A stretch of 64,000 nt of DNA from positions 62,001-126,000 of the forward strand of contig MGQB01000036.1 in NCBI GenBank assembly GCA_001797675.1. Direction: 5' to 3'. Positions 26,193-35,332 of this stretch are shown piece after piece. This DNA comes from Deltaproteobacteria bacterium RBG_13_43_22 (GTDB lineage Bacteria; Desulfobacterota; RBG-13-43-22). The translations under genes were made by a program, and so were the position numbers. The first letter of the stretch is position 1; the number at the start of each line of letters is the position of its first letter. The notes under the pieces are model-generated. The model did not search any database. It was not told where the DNA came from and was given only the letters and a program-made list of their open reading frames with translations.

Positions 26193-26968
26193 AATGTCTT
26201 TCTAATCTTCTTTTTGAATTGAAAAAGCCAACTGTTCCAAAAAACCCGAGAAGAAAAAAAACGCATTCCGCTCAGGATATGCCACCTGAGATATTGAAAA
26301 TTTCTATGACTGTCCCTGCGGGCATTATGAACCACCGAGATTCTTGGATCAAGAATAATCTGATATCCAGCCAGTCTCAAGCGGCTGCAAAGGTCCACAT
26401 CTTCAAAATAGAGAAAGTATCTTTCGTCAAAACCGTTCATTTCTGAAAAGACGGAACTGCGAAATAACATAAAAATACCGGCTATCCAATCTGGGGAAAT
26501 AACCCTGTCTTCAATTGGATAATCCAACCTATCATGTTTTGGTTTCCAAAAATATCTTTTTAAAAGACGAGCAGGAGTTGGAAGCCGGCGGGCACTATCT
26601 TCGATCAACTTATCTGCATTGATGATCAGTGGAGCAACGGCCCCCTTTTTTTCCCCGGCAGCCAGAGAGATAAGGGGTAGAAAGGGATCTTGGATCAGTC
26701 TTAAATCGGGATTCAGTACCGCAAAAAAATCAGAAGGTTTCCTTTTAAAGGCCCTATTATGGTTGGTGGCAAATCCTCGGGGATGTTCGTTTTGAAGGAT
26801 CTCCAATTTGAACTCAAAATCGGTTTTAAGAAAAGGTAATTTTCCCGGGAGATTTAAGGTTAAGAGGACTTCCAGATCAACAACAGAACAAAAGGATTGC
26901 AGGTCTTTCAGCAGATTATAAACAAGATTTCCATGATTATGACTGACGATCGAAATAAGAAGGGTCAT
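26189..26968 (-). CDS. GT2 glycosyltransferase, rhamnosyltransferase-like
   Basis: GT-A fold glycosyltransferase of 259 residues. It starts MTLLISIVSHNHGNLV, contains the DXD-like NPDLRL and the acceptor-side FEDVDLCSRLRLAGY motif typical of WbbL-type rhamnosyltransferases. The open frame continues 106 codons upstream to 27286, but that part lies in another frame over the preceding GT2 gene. The ATG at 26968, two bases after that gene's stop, is the sensible start. Its own stop overlaps the WecA-like gene by 4 bp. It probably adds one sugar to the lipid-linked repeat unit in the cytoplasm. The sugar is unknown. Confidence 0.86.
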   Translation of the reverse strand: MTLLISIVSHNHGNLVYNLLKDLQSFCSVVDLEVLLTLNLPGKLPFLKTDFEFKLEILQNEHPRGFATNHNRAFKRKPSDFFAVLNPDLRLIQDPFLPLISLAAGEKKGAVAPLIINADKLIEDSARRLPTPARLLKRYFWKPKHDRLDYPIEDRVISPDWIAGIFMLFRSSVFSEMNGFDERYFLYFEDVDLCSRLRLAGYQIILDPRISVVHNARRDSHRNFQYLRWHILSGMRFFSSRVFWNSWLFQFKKKIRKTL

Positions 26969-26970
26969 GA

Positions 26971-27942
26971 TCAGATAAACTTCTTTTTGATGACTGAGTA
27001 TAATACACCCAACCCTATAGAAAGGGATCGCCAGGCCAGAAAAAAGGGGGACAGGATACCCACCGGTCGGTCTCTCCTGAAGGCAAACACAACAAAGGGC
27101 GCAGCGGAAAAAACAAATGATAGCGCCAGAAAAAAAGCCAAATATATCCCCTTGGGCCATATCACCGAAAAGAATAGGATACCCAGCAAGGCAAAAATCA
27201 GGAGTATTTGAATCTTTAAGGTTTGAGGTGTATAAGTATCCTTGACCGCCTTTTGGGGAAATCTTTGATAAACCACAGTTCTCCAATAGCCGCGCCAGAA
27301 TTTTTGTTTAAAATACCGATCAGGAGAGGCTGGGTGACGCAGGTGATAAACCACGGCCTCTGGTGCAAAAACCATTTTTAGACCCATCGCGGAAAGTTTA
27401 TAGGAGAGATCGGTATCCTCGTTATTGGCCACAGGAAAGGATTGATCAAATCCTCCGGCCTGGAAGAAAACGGCCTTTTGGAAAGCGGCCGAATAGGTAT
27501 CGACCATGTCGATATGGGTCACCCTTTTTAAAAGTTCATATCTTTCTTCAAACTCGATTTGGGCAAACCTTGCCGTTAGTGATCGTTGCTTTGTCTTATA
27601 AGAACCTTTGACGGCGCTGACGGTTGAATCTTGGAAAGGTTGGGTCATTTCTTCAAGCCAGTTGAAATCGGGAATACAATCGGAATCGGTAAAGAGTAAC
27701 TTATCTCCCTGGGCTTCTTTGGCGCCGCGGTTTCTTGCTGAAGCAGGGCCATGGTTTGCCTGTTTAATATATTTGACGGGATATTCCCTGGAGATTTTAT
27801 CCGTATCGTCGGTGGAGCCATCATCAACCACAATGATTTCATATTCTTCTTTGGGGATGGATTGTTTTATTAAGGCGTCCAAACAATCTCGGAGGGTATC
27901 GCTTGCATTATAAACAGGAATGACCACTGAATATTTAATCAT
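26971..27942 (-). CDS. GT2 glycosyltransferase with C-terminal membrane segments
   Basis: Family 2 glycosyltransferase starting MIKYSVVIPVYNASDTL. DDGSTDDT and LLFTDSDCIPDFNWLEEM hold the nucleotide- and metal-binding acidic residues, and NNEDTDLSYKLSAMG is the catalytic ED region. Two to three hydrophobic segments near the C-terminus suggest membrane attachment. A longer frame begins at 27990, but the ATG at 27942 matches the family start and overlaps the upstream radical SAM gene by 8 bp. It lies between that gene and the second GT2 gene in a tightly packed run. Confidence 0.87.
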   Translation of the reverse strand: MIKYSVVIPVYNASDTLRDCLDALIKQSIPKEEYEIIVVDDGSTDDTDKISREYPVKYIKQANHGPASARNRGAKEAQGDKLLFTDSDCIPDFNWLEEMTQPFQDSTVSAVKGSYKTKQRSLTARFAQIEFEERYELLKRVTHIDMVDTYSAAFQKAVFFQAGGFDQSFPVANNEDTDLSYKLSAMGLKMVFAPEAVVYHLRHPASPDRYFKQKFWRGYWRTVVYQRFPQKAVKDTYTPQTLKIQILLIFALLGILFFSVIWPKGIYLAFFLALSFVFSAAPFVVFAFRRDRPVGILSPFFLAWRSLSIGLGVLYSVIKKKFI

Positions 27943-29425
27943 TTTCCCGATTTGTATATTTATAATGGGATTTATCGATATTAGAACCAAAAAACAAATA
28001 TTTCATGAATGTCTTGGCTGATTTTAAATTCCTTTTAAATTCATCATAATTGGTAACGGATTGCTTGGTCTTATAAAGAAGGTATCGGGGGGCTAAATAA
28101 AACGATCTTCGAGCGTAATCACAGAACTTTACCAGGTCCTCTGAAGACAGGTTTTCGGTTTTGATTACGGTGTTATGCAACCCTTCCGGTGTAATCCATT
28201 TTGAATAATCGGAAACTGTAATGAGTCCCTTTTCCTGGTACCAACGATAGGCTTCGGTTCCGGGATAAACCATCAAAGGGTAGAACTGTACCGTATCCGG
28301 TTTTAATTGCTTGGCTAAGGCAAGGGTTTCTTCCATAGTCTTTTTCGTTTCCCCCGGAAAACCGACCATAAAACACCCATGAATAAGAAGCCCCGCTTTC
28401 TTGGCATTATGGATAAAGGTAAACATCTCGTCAAGTTGGACGGCCTTTTTCATTTCATCCAGTATCCATTGGCTGCCGCTTTCAAAACCCACACAGAGTA
28501 ATCGGCAGCCTGCCGCCTTCATCTTTTTCATCACTTCTAAATCGAGACCCACCCTGGCATTGGCCGTCCAGTTTATTCGAATACCTCTTTTAATTATTTC
28601 TTCTGACAATTGAATACATCGTTGTTTATGGACGGTCAAAGTATCATCTTCAAAAAAGACGGCCTTGGCCTTGGGAAAATTTTCCACAATATACTCTAAC
28701 TCATTGACAACATTTTCTATACTCCTGAACCGAAATTTTCTCCCCATCAGTGTCTGGGGATAGACACAGAATGTACATCCAAATGGGCAGCCTCGACTGG
28801 CGGTAATGGTTACCATCGGATATAGGGCATTAGGATTGAAATAATGTTCGATTTTAAGAAATCTTTTATAGATGGTGCTTACAAAGGGTATCGTATCCAA
28901 ATCTTGAATAAAACCCCTTTTTTCATTACATTGAATCTTCCCACCTTCCCGATAACAGATCCCTTTAACCGTTTCCAGTCCCCTTTTTTTAAGAATCGCC
29001 TCGGCTAATTCAATAATGGTTTCATCATATTCACCGACAGCAACGGCATTGATAGCACCACTAAGTTTCAAGGATTCCTCCGGCAATGCCGAGACATGTG
29101 TTCCTACGAGCAGGATAATAACTTCCGGTATTACCTCTTTTACTCTTTCACAGACTTTTACGTCGTTATAGATACTTGGTGTACTGGTCTCGACAACAAG
29201 GAGTTCGGGTAAATATTTTTCTATTCGGTCGATTGAATTCTCCAGATCAATACTTGAAGCCGGCGCATCAATAAAGTCTATCTGGTATCCCCGGTTTTCG
29301 GCTAAGGCCGCAGCATAGGCCAACCACATCGGGAAATAAAGGGTCCCGCTCTTGGTTACTGCAGGACTTCTTTGTGAACGTGAAAATCTTTTTAAGAATG
29401 GCGGGTTTAAAAATGTTATTTTCAT
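27935..29425 (-). CDS. B12-binding radical SAM protein (sixth of the cluster)
   Basis: Class B-like radical SAM enzyme of 496 residues with an N-terminal cobalamin-binding Rossmann domain (LLVVETSTPSIYNDV, VGTHVSALPEES, VAVGEYDETIIELAEAI) and a radical SAM barrel. The [4Fe-4S] cysteines are C213, C217 and C220 in SRGCPFGCTFC. FFEDDTLT, CVGFESGSQWILDEMKKA and GCFMVGFPGETKKTMEET are typical barrel blocks. The family includes methyltransferases acting on unactivated carbons as well as ring-forming and other enzymes, so the reaction is open. It is separated from the other five by the decay zone and wedged between DUF362 and GT2 genes. Confidence 0.88.
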   Translation of the reverse strand: MKITFLNPPFLKRFSRSQRSPAVTKSGTLYFPMWLAYAAALAENRGYQIDFIDAPASSIDLENSIDRIEKYLPELLVVETSTPSIYNDVKVCERVKEVIPEVIILLVGTHVSALPEESLKLSGAINAVAVGEYDETIIELAEAILKKRGLETVKGICYREGGKIQCNEKRGFIQDLDTIPFVSTIYKRFLKIEHYFNPNALYPMVTITASRGCPFGCTFCVYPQTLMGRKFRFRSIENVVNELEYIVENFPKAKAVFFEDDTLTVHKQRCIQLSEEIIKRGIRINWTANARVGLDLEVMKKMKAAGCRLLCVGFESGSQWILDEMKKAVQLDEMFTFIHNAKKAGLLIHGCFMVGFPGETKKTMEETLALAKQLKPDTVQFYPLMVYPGTEAYRWYQEKGLITVSDYSKWITPEGLHNTVIKTENLSSEDLVKFCDYARRSFYLAPRYLLYKTKQSVTNYDEFKRNLKSAKTFMKYLFFGSNIDKSHYKYTNREND

Positions 29426-29457
29426 TAAGTTAGGTAGAATTCCTTCCTAAACAAGAA

Positions 29458-30693
29458 TTAGGTTATTTTTCTAACTAATGAATCATATTGTTTTAATTGT
29501 TCACTCACAAAACCAAGTTTACCTTTAACCTCAATAGCTTTATCCGGGCAAACCATGAAACAATACAAACATTCGATACAGTGATTGTCAACTTTTTCCA
29601 ATTGGTCAGGAAGTTTCATGTCAACTGGACAATAATCCTGGCACTTTGTGCAATTAGAGCATTTTTCTCTGTTTACCGAGAACCCTGAAACCTCCATTTC
29701 ATCCTCAATAAAGACATCTTGCCTTAAACCGGTTTTAAATAACAACTGACCTCCAATTTCAGTTGAACAGAGAAAATTAAAAAATTTGGTATTCCTCATA
29801 GCGAGAAAATATTTTTGCCTTTTGGGACTGTGTATGAAACCGGCAATTTTACCCGGTTGGGGTGGTTCAAAATGAAAAGAACTTTCCAGGTTAAATTCAT
29901 TTACAAAATTATAATACTGATGGCCAATAATTTCTCTACGATGTGCTTCTACAAGGGTCCCGATATTTTTATCATCAAAAGAAGCGAATTTGGCGCAAAT
30001 CAAATCTATCAAATAAGGATCGGTGCCAAGAAAAATCGTATCGGTGTGAATAGGCTTCCCACGGGTGGGACCCAGACCTTCCATCGAAATGATTGCATCG
30101 ACAATGTGAAGGTGAGGCTTAATTTTCTTATTAATATTCAAAATGTTCGCAGCAAGTGCTTGATGCGTCTTCTTTTTATTTTCCTGGCCCACCAAACAAC
30201 CCATTAAGTTTTTTAGACATACACTCATCCCCATTTCAAAATGGGTTTTTAGTTTCGGCATATTGATAAACAGATCCGCCTCTATGCATTCCTTGGCCAC
30301 CCCGGCCTTAACCCCATCTTCAAATTCTATTCTAACCGGATCAGAATAGTTCAAATCCTTAACCGATATTCCATAAAATTTGGCTAACCGATCAACCCGC
30401 AACCGTTCAATAACACTTATCTGGTTTCGGTAAAAACCACTATTGGTTCCCTCCCCGATCATAATATTGCGATATCCTCTCTCCTTAAGAAACTCGACTA
30501 CAGCCGCACACAATCTCAGATCAGTGGTATTTCCGGTTAAGGCATTCATGTTACTATTGAGATTTGGTTTTATCAAAATGGAGGCGTAGATATCGTTTGG
30601 GAACACATCATTGAATTTTCTTGTAAGAATTTTATGAATACCCGATTTTATTTGGTTAACTGCAGAGGCTTTTATCATTTCCAATCTAAACAT
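29458..30693 (-). CDS. DUF362 protein with C-terminal 2[4Fe-4S] ferredoxin domain
   Basis: A 411-residue protein. The DUF362 domain has MIGEGTNSGFYRN and NMPKLKTHFEMGMSVCLKNLMG, the latter being the conserved KLKTH...KNLMG block. The C-terminus holds two ferredoxin-type clusters: CSNCTKCQDYCPVDM and CIECLYCFMVCPDKA. It is a cytoplasmic, electron-handling protein of unknown reaction. Its position next to a B12 radical SAM gene suggests it could deliver electrons to radical SAM enzymes, but this is inference. M6 is an alternative start. The GT9 stop is 4 bases before this start. Confidence 0.85.
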   Translation of the reverse strand: MFRLEMIKASAVNQIKSGIHKILTRKFNDVFPNDIYASILIKPNLNSNMNALTGNTTDLRLCAAVVEFLKERGYRNIMIGEGTNSGFYRNQISVIERLRVDRLAKFYGISVKDLNYSDPVRIEFEDGVKAGVAKECIEADLFINMPKLKTHFEMGMSVCLKNLMGCLVGQENKKKTHQALAANILNINKKIKPHLHIVDAIISMEGLGPTRGKPIHTDTIFLGTDPYLIDLICAKFASFDDKNIGTLVEAHRREIIGHQYYNFVNEFNLESSFHFEPPQPGKIAGFIHSPKRQKYFLAMRNTKFFNFLCSTEIGGQLLFKTGLRQDVFIEDEMEVSGFSVNREKCSNCTKCQDYCPVDMKLPDQLEKVDNHCIECLYCFMVCPDKAIEVKGKLGFVSEQLKQYDSLVRKIT

Positions 30694-30697
30694 TTTT

Positions 30698-31840
30698 TTA
30701 TATTTCTTTCAATAATTCGTCGAATCGCTCAAAAACATCTGTAACTTCGATAGCATCCATACAGGCATGAAATGGTTTGTTGTGGCATGAACTTTCATCA
30801 CAGCGGTATCTGCAGGGAAATTCTTTTTCAACAATTTTATTCATATTTCCATAAGGCATAGTCTCGATGTTTTTGGAAGGTCCAAAAATGGCGACAGTCG
30901 GCGTTTTCAGGGCGGCGGCTATATGCATCGGAGCGCTGTCATTGCAGATAAATAAGGTTGTACGGGATAAGATCCCGGCAAGCCCCCTAATGTTCGTTTG
31001 TCCAGCAAGGTCTATTGGTTTATTCTTCATTTTTGAAATAATTTCCTCAATTAATTCATTTTCTTCCCGTGAACCCAGCAGGACAAGAGGAAAACTATAT
31101 TTCTCCATAATCATATCACATAAACCGGCATACCGTTCGCCAGGCCATCTTTTCAGCGGAAGTCGTGCACCCGGATGAACAGAGATAAAAGCGTCATGAA
31201 CTCCATTCATGATTAATAATTCAGCAATCTTATTTTTTTCTTTTTCGGTTAAATAAATATTCCAATCAATTGCATTGGTATTACAGCCTAAATACCTGAC
31301 CATATCCAAATGATATTCAACTTTATGTTTTAATCCGTTGTAAGGAACAACATGTGTTAATAAATCCCCCCCCCCTCCGACATTGTAACTGATTTTATAT
31401 TTGGACCGAGTGGGAAATAGAAGCAATAGAATATCCCGTATATCCCCTCTGGCTTCGATAATAAGATCAAAAGATTCTTTTTTAAGATATTTTATAAATT
31501 TTAGATATTCTCTTTTTTTTGATGAATAAAACCAAAACGGATCGTACTCCATTATTTTATCAACGTAAGGATTATTGAGTAGTAATTGACCTCCTAATTT
31601 CGATGTCAGAAAAATAATTTTAGAATTAATAAACCTTTCTTTAAGGGGTCTTAAAATAGGCAACGTCATAAGAATATCCCCAAGGTAAGCTGTTCGAATA
31701 ATCAATATTTTTTGTATTCTGTTAAAATCGGTATTTTCTTTTTTTTTAAAAACGGTTACTGATCCAAAAAGGATTTTCAATACCCAATCGACAATAATGG
31801 TTAAATAAAGTTTTTTTTTATTTATAATTTTATATTGCAT
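30698..31840 (-). CDS. GT9 glycosyltransferase (heptosyltransferase-like)
   Basis: GT-B fold enzyme of the WaaF/WaaC superfamily, 380 residues. The N-terminal domain has KILIIRTAYLGDILMTLPILRPL. The C-terminal nucleotide-sugar domain has SVHPGARLPLKRWPGERYAGL, CNDSAPMHIAAALKTPTVAIFGPS and a terminal CRYRCDESSCHNKPFHACMDAI with several cysteines, common in GT9 relatives of LPS core clusters. The substrate may be a heptose but cannot be fixed. It is the first intact gene downstream of the IS1595 remnant. Confidence 0.87.
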   Translation of the reverse strand: MQYKIINKKKLYLTIIVDWVLKILFGSVTVFKKKENTDFNRIQKILIIRTAYLGDILMTLPILRPLKERFINSKIIFLTSKLGGQLLLNNPYVDKIMEYDPFWFYSSKKREYLKFIKYLKKESFDLIIEARGDIRDILLLLFPTRSKYKISYNVGGGGDLLTHVVPYNGLKHKVEYHLDMVRYLGCNTNAIDWNIYLTEKEKNKIAELLIMNGVHDAFISVHPGARLPLKRWPGERYAGLCDMIMEKYSFPLVLLGSREENELIEEIISKMKNKPIDLAGQTNIRGLAGILSRTTLFICNDSAPMHIAAALKTPTVAIFGPSKNIETMPYGNMNKIVEKEFPCRYRCDESSCHNKPFHACMDAIEVTDVFERFDELLKEI

Positions 31841-32108
31841 AAAGCTAGATCAAAAAAAAGCAGGGAGGATCACTAAGAAATGGTTTGAACTCTATTTTCT
31901 GGTTAAGATTCTCATGACCTTGTTAATAATAAGATTATCCCATATCCCTTTTAGTAAAGAGAGAACTTTGAATTTATTGATTATGATAGTCTTGTCTCAA
32001 AAAAGGCAATTTCTTAAAATTCTAAATTAAAGAGACCTTTAATTAATTTTGAAATCAAATTTCTGGAATATAACGAGGGAAATTTTTAAAAGTGGAGATT
32101 AAGTTTAC
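31841..32108. other. A+T-rich spacer upstream of the GT9 gene
   Basis: No gene is evident here. It holds the 58 bp repeat at 32033-32090, whose minus-strand reading resembles the C-terminal codons of a lost gene, and otherwise A+T-rich sequence. A promoter for GT9 is plausible but no clear -35/-10 pair stands out. Confidence 0.5.
32033..32090 (-). repeat. 58 bp repeat, copy A (possible gene-end relic)
   Basis: Matches 39650-39707 at 55 of 58 positions in the same orientation. Both copies lie upstream of a minus-strand gene and beside IS remains. Read on the minus strand both give the same short open frame, SLYSR(N/S)LISKLIKGL, so they may be C-terminal ends of two lost paralogues. Confidence 0.75.
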
Positions 32109-33088
32109 TCAACTATTTGCCATTTGTTGTGTTTGGCCACCTATAATCATTTTGCGTGGCACGGGACGACAATCTAGGGCCTGCTCCATAAGCTGGTAGA
32201 AGAGTAGGCCACGGGCCTTGGATGTCCGCCTGTTAAATCTGAACGCAAATTCATCGAGATAGTAATCAAGATGCGGCGCTCTGATCGCACCGTGATAAAT
32301 GCTAAGCCACCATCGGTCAGGTAAGGAAGCAACACGATGAACACGTGGCATAACAACATGAGCAGGATCTTCGCTATCCGAGATATTTGTGACAATATGT
32401 TTGTAGCCCATCACTTCTATACCGTTTTACTCAGACCAGGCATCCGTTCGAAGCTCGGCTCCCCTTTGCACGTTATCCCTGATGAACCGCCGAAGGCTTG
32501 GTGCTGACAAGTCATGAATTTTTAGTATACGATTTCTACCCGGATCACGACCACGCACTTCAGCCGCTATGGCAATGATCATCTTTCGTTCAGCACCTCG
32601 CCCACGAACCTTTTTCCCGACTCCCCCGACGTAGGTTTAATCTACTTCAACCTCCCGGTCAACTGATCCCGTCGGGGGCACACCATCGCACGACGCAGTT
32701 TATGCAGCCAAATCCATGCAGTATTATAACTACCAAGACCAGGGACCCTTTTCAATCCGAGAACACTGGCTCCATGTTTTTGACTCGTCACAAACCACAT
32801 CGCGAGAAACCACGTCCGAAGTGGTTTGTGACTCCCATGAAACAAAGTTTCCGCAGTAATGGACGTTTGCCGTTTATATTTTCGGTAAAGAGAAAGACCA
32901 CGCCCCATCAAGGACGGCTTGTCAGCTTTTTCCGCACAACCAGGGCAAAAAAATGCCTTGAGGCCATCGAAGTTTCGCAATATATTCAAGGAAAGCATTT
33001 TCGCTGCTAAACCATTTATCAAAATCCTGGATTGTTCCAGAATAATCAATGCCCGAAACGGGGTGTCTTGGCTTTTCCATGACCACAT
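32109..33088 (-). pseudogene. IS1595 (ISXO2-like) transposase, dead
   Basis: Reads as an ISXO2-like transposase in pieces. The N-terminal part has zinc-ribbon remnants (FFCPGC) and TLFHGSHKPLRTWFLAMWFVTSQKHG, then LHKLRRAMV. A one-base loss near 32650 shifts the frame before the conserved VEVDETYVGG, which now reads VEVD-stop-TYVGG. A second in-frame stop follows WSE in the WSGYNG-type block near 32430. The C-terminal part (HRVASLPDRWWLSIYHGAI, YLDEFAFRFNRR) is intact. At least three lesions make it non-functional. Terminal repeats were not located with confidence. It lies between the GT9 gene and the GH-like gene. Confidence 0.85.
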
Positions 33089-33247
33089 TCTACATATAGT
33101 GGCCGATTAAGTAAAGTGCATACCCACTAAAAATATTAAGTTATTTGGTTTGGCCTTAAACTAAGGGATTTTCTGATTGACCCCTTACATCTAATATTTT
33201 ATCTGAACCTCCATCAATTCGTAGATTTCCTTCTCTAAAGAATACTT

Positions 33248-35332
33248 TTATTTCAAGTATATTTTAAAAATCTGTATAGAAGGAGCAGTCATTTCTCCTT
33301 TAAATGATAGTACCTTATTGCCATTGACGGTTTTAGATTCTATTTTTTCAAGTTTGTGTCGGTCATCTACTAAATAATGCTCATAAGTAATTTTCTGAGA
33401 TGAATTCCAGGGAAGATTAATTAAATTAATATTAAATTGGTCGTAAATATTAGGGATACCAAAACTGGAAACGTAAATATGGTAATCATTACATACAAGA
33501 GTATTCGATGTCTCATAGTTACTTAAATAACTGTTCACGTCATAATTCGAAATAATGACAATTACTTCATTGGGTCTTTTCCCGCTGATAGCGGCAAGGT
33601 TCATATGATCGGTGCCTGAGGAGCTTAATCGTGTACTACCATAAAGCTGATTAAACCCTTTAAAGGCATAATAAGCGGGCTTACCGTTTCCTTGGCAATC
33701 AGTCAGCAAAAAATCATGACATCCACCTTCTCCACCGTTGAATGTCCCAGTCATAGGTAGTGATAATTGGACTCCTTGCTCAATCATATTAATTAGGACA
33801 TTAATACTATGTGATGCCACCCAAGCAGTATCTAACTGTTTATGATAAGATCCAGACGAAAGATCACCAACCATAATAAACCATTCATCATTACCAAGGC
33901 GTGGAACCCCATAGAGAGGACTTAATGTTGGATATTTTTGGAGTTCAGACCTTACAAGTTTATAATTTTCATAATAAAAATAATAAGGATTCGGTGAGTA
34001 GGCATGAAATGAAAAGTAATCAACAGGAACATGATTTTTAGAACAATATTTTAAAAATTTGGTTATCCAAGGACTGAGAACAGGTAAATTATGATTTTCC
34101 CGAGCTGCCATTAATGAAGGGGCAACAAGGATAAATTTTGGATTTATTGCTTTTAAGGCTTTTGCCCAAACAGCATAAGTTTCAAAATAATCTTGCTGGG
34201 TCCCCTTCCAGAATTCTACCAATTCTGGTTCATTACCAAAACGAAATAATTTTACGTTCCATTGATGTCCGTTTCCCCAACCTTGCGTAAGATGTTTTGC
34301 AACATTTTGAATATAAGTAGTAAACTTTCTTAGATTAATAGGTTTTTTCAAAGGAGCGAATAAAACAATAGGTTCAGCTCCAATATTAAATATGGCCTCA
34401 ATTTGCTTATCTATGAGTGTAAATTTATATTGAGTCGGATCATCTAGATTTGATGGAAATGGCTCATCTGTATCCATTTTTACGATAACCAACCTGAATC
34501 CAGCTTCCCTAGTGAGATTGAACCCTGACTGTTCAAAATATGGCGCAGTAATAGCGCCAAACAAATAAGGGTTGAATGTACCCATTTCTTTTGAATAATC
34601 AATTGAAATAGTCGCCGTATACTTTTTATTATTTTCTTGTTTTACGAAACATTTTTTTAATGTGTGGTCCAACTTTTTAATATTAGTAGGGATTCCTAAT
34701 TTTTCCATATTCATATAAAGCACATCAATTTTATTATAAACTTCCCCGGGTTTTCCGTCTTTCTTCATCTTCATAATATATTGAAGTAATTCGGGAGTTA
34801 CTATCTTTTTAACCTCCTCCCCTTTCCCTGAATTTGCTAACAATATTGCCCACGCCTCTAAGACCTTTATCCTTTTTTCAATGTTCTCATTGTTGGTCGC
34901 TTTCTGGTTGATTTCCTTAACAGTTTTTTGTATTTCTTCCGGAGTTATAATTTCGGTTTTTGATATTATTTTCGGTAATCCTAATTTTTCCATCTTTACA
35001 TAAAGCTTATCAAGTTGATTAAAAGCTTGATTGGCTTTTCCGTTATTCTTCATCTTCATAATATTTTGAAGTAATTCAGGAGTTACTATCTGTTTAACCT
35101 CCTCCCCTTTCCCTGAATTTGCTAATAATATTGCCCACGCCTCTAAGACCTTTATCCTTTTTTCAATGTTCTCATTGTTGGTCACTTTCTGGTTCATTTC
35201 CTTAACAGTTTTTTGTATTTCTTCCGGAGTTATAATTTTGTCAGTAGGTTGTGAAAAACTTTTAATGGAAGATATTGACATTAAAATCAAAAATAGAATT
35301 GTTAAATAATGAATTAACAACTTGTTTAACAT
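33248..35332 (-). CDS. Secreted clan GH-A-like glycoside hydrolase with duplicated N-terminal module
   Basis: A 694-residue exported protein. Residues 1-28 are a signal peptide ending near SIKSFSQ. Residues 33-127 and 128-222 are two nearly identical helical modules beginning IITPEEIQKTVKE. From about 235 follows a TIM-barrel-like domain with RFGNEPELVEFW (E368, acid/base candidate) and RLGNDEWFIM (E483, nucleophile candidate), the spacing expected for clan GH-A enzymes such as GH39. A C-terminal beta domain ends SIQIFKIYLK. It could trim or cut the polysaccharide made by the cluster. The start ATG overlaps the upstream GT39-like gene's stop by 7 bp. Specificity is not determined. Confidence 0.78.
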   Translation of the reverse strand: MLNKLLIHYLTILFLILMSISSIKSFSQPTDKIITPEEIQKTVKEMNQKVTNNENIEKRIKVLEAWAILLANSGKGEEVKQIVTPELLQNIMKMKNNGKANQAFNQLDKLYVKMEKLGLPKIISKTEIITPEEIQKTVKEINQKATNNENIEKRIKVLEAWAILLANSGKGEEVKKIVTPELLQYIMKMKKDGKPGEVYNKIDVLYMNMEKLGIPTNIKKLDHTLKKCFVKQENNKKYTATISIDYSKEMGTFNPYLFGAITAPYFEQSGFNLTREAGFRLVIVKMDTDEPFPSNLDDPTQYKFTLIDKQIEAIFNIGAEPIVLFAPLKKPINLRKFTTYIQNVAKHLTQGWGNGHQWNVKLFRFGNEPELVEFWKGTQQDYFETYAVWAKALKAINPKFILVAPSLMAARENHNLPVLSPWITKFLKYCSKNHVPVDYFSFHAYSPNPYYFYYENYKLVRSELQKYPTLSPLYGVPRLGNDEWFIMVGDLSSGSYHKQLDTAWVASHSINVLINMIEQGVQLSLPMTGTFNGGEGGCHDFLLTDCQGNGKPAYYAFKGFNQLYGSTRLSSSGTDHMNLAAISGKRPNEVIVIISNYDVNSYLSNYETSNTLVCNDYHIYVSSFGIPNIYDQFNINLINLPWNSSQKITYEHYLVDDRHKLEKIESKTVNGNKVLSFKGEMTAPSIQIFKIYLK
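34667..35236 (-). repeat. Tandem duplication of a 285 bp (95-codon) unit
   Basis: Two direct copies, 34952-35236 and 34667-34951, inside the GH-like gene. In the stretch covering the first two thirds of each unit only a handful of bases differ over more than 160, while the last third has diverged clearly. Unit length is a whole number of codons, so the frame is kept. Confidence 0.88.

Noticed and set aside
26969-27286. N-terminal extension of the GT2 gene at 26189
   Set aside because: The extra residues overlap the preceding GT2 gene in another frame and show no family match. The ATG at 26968 has the normal GT2 start.
34667-35236. CRISPR-like repeat
   Set aside because: Two long in-frame units without spacers, inside a coding gene, so it is a protein-module duplication.
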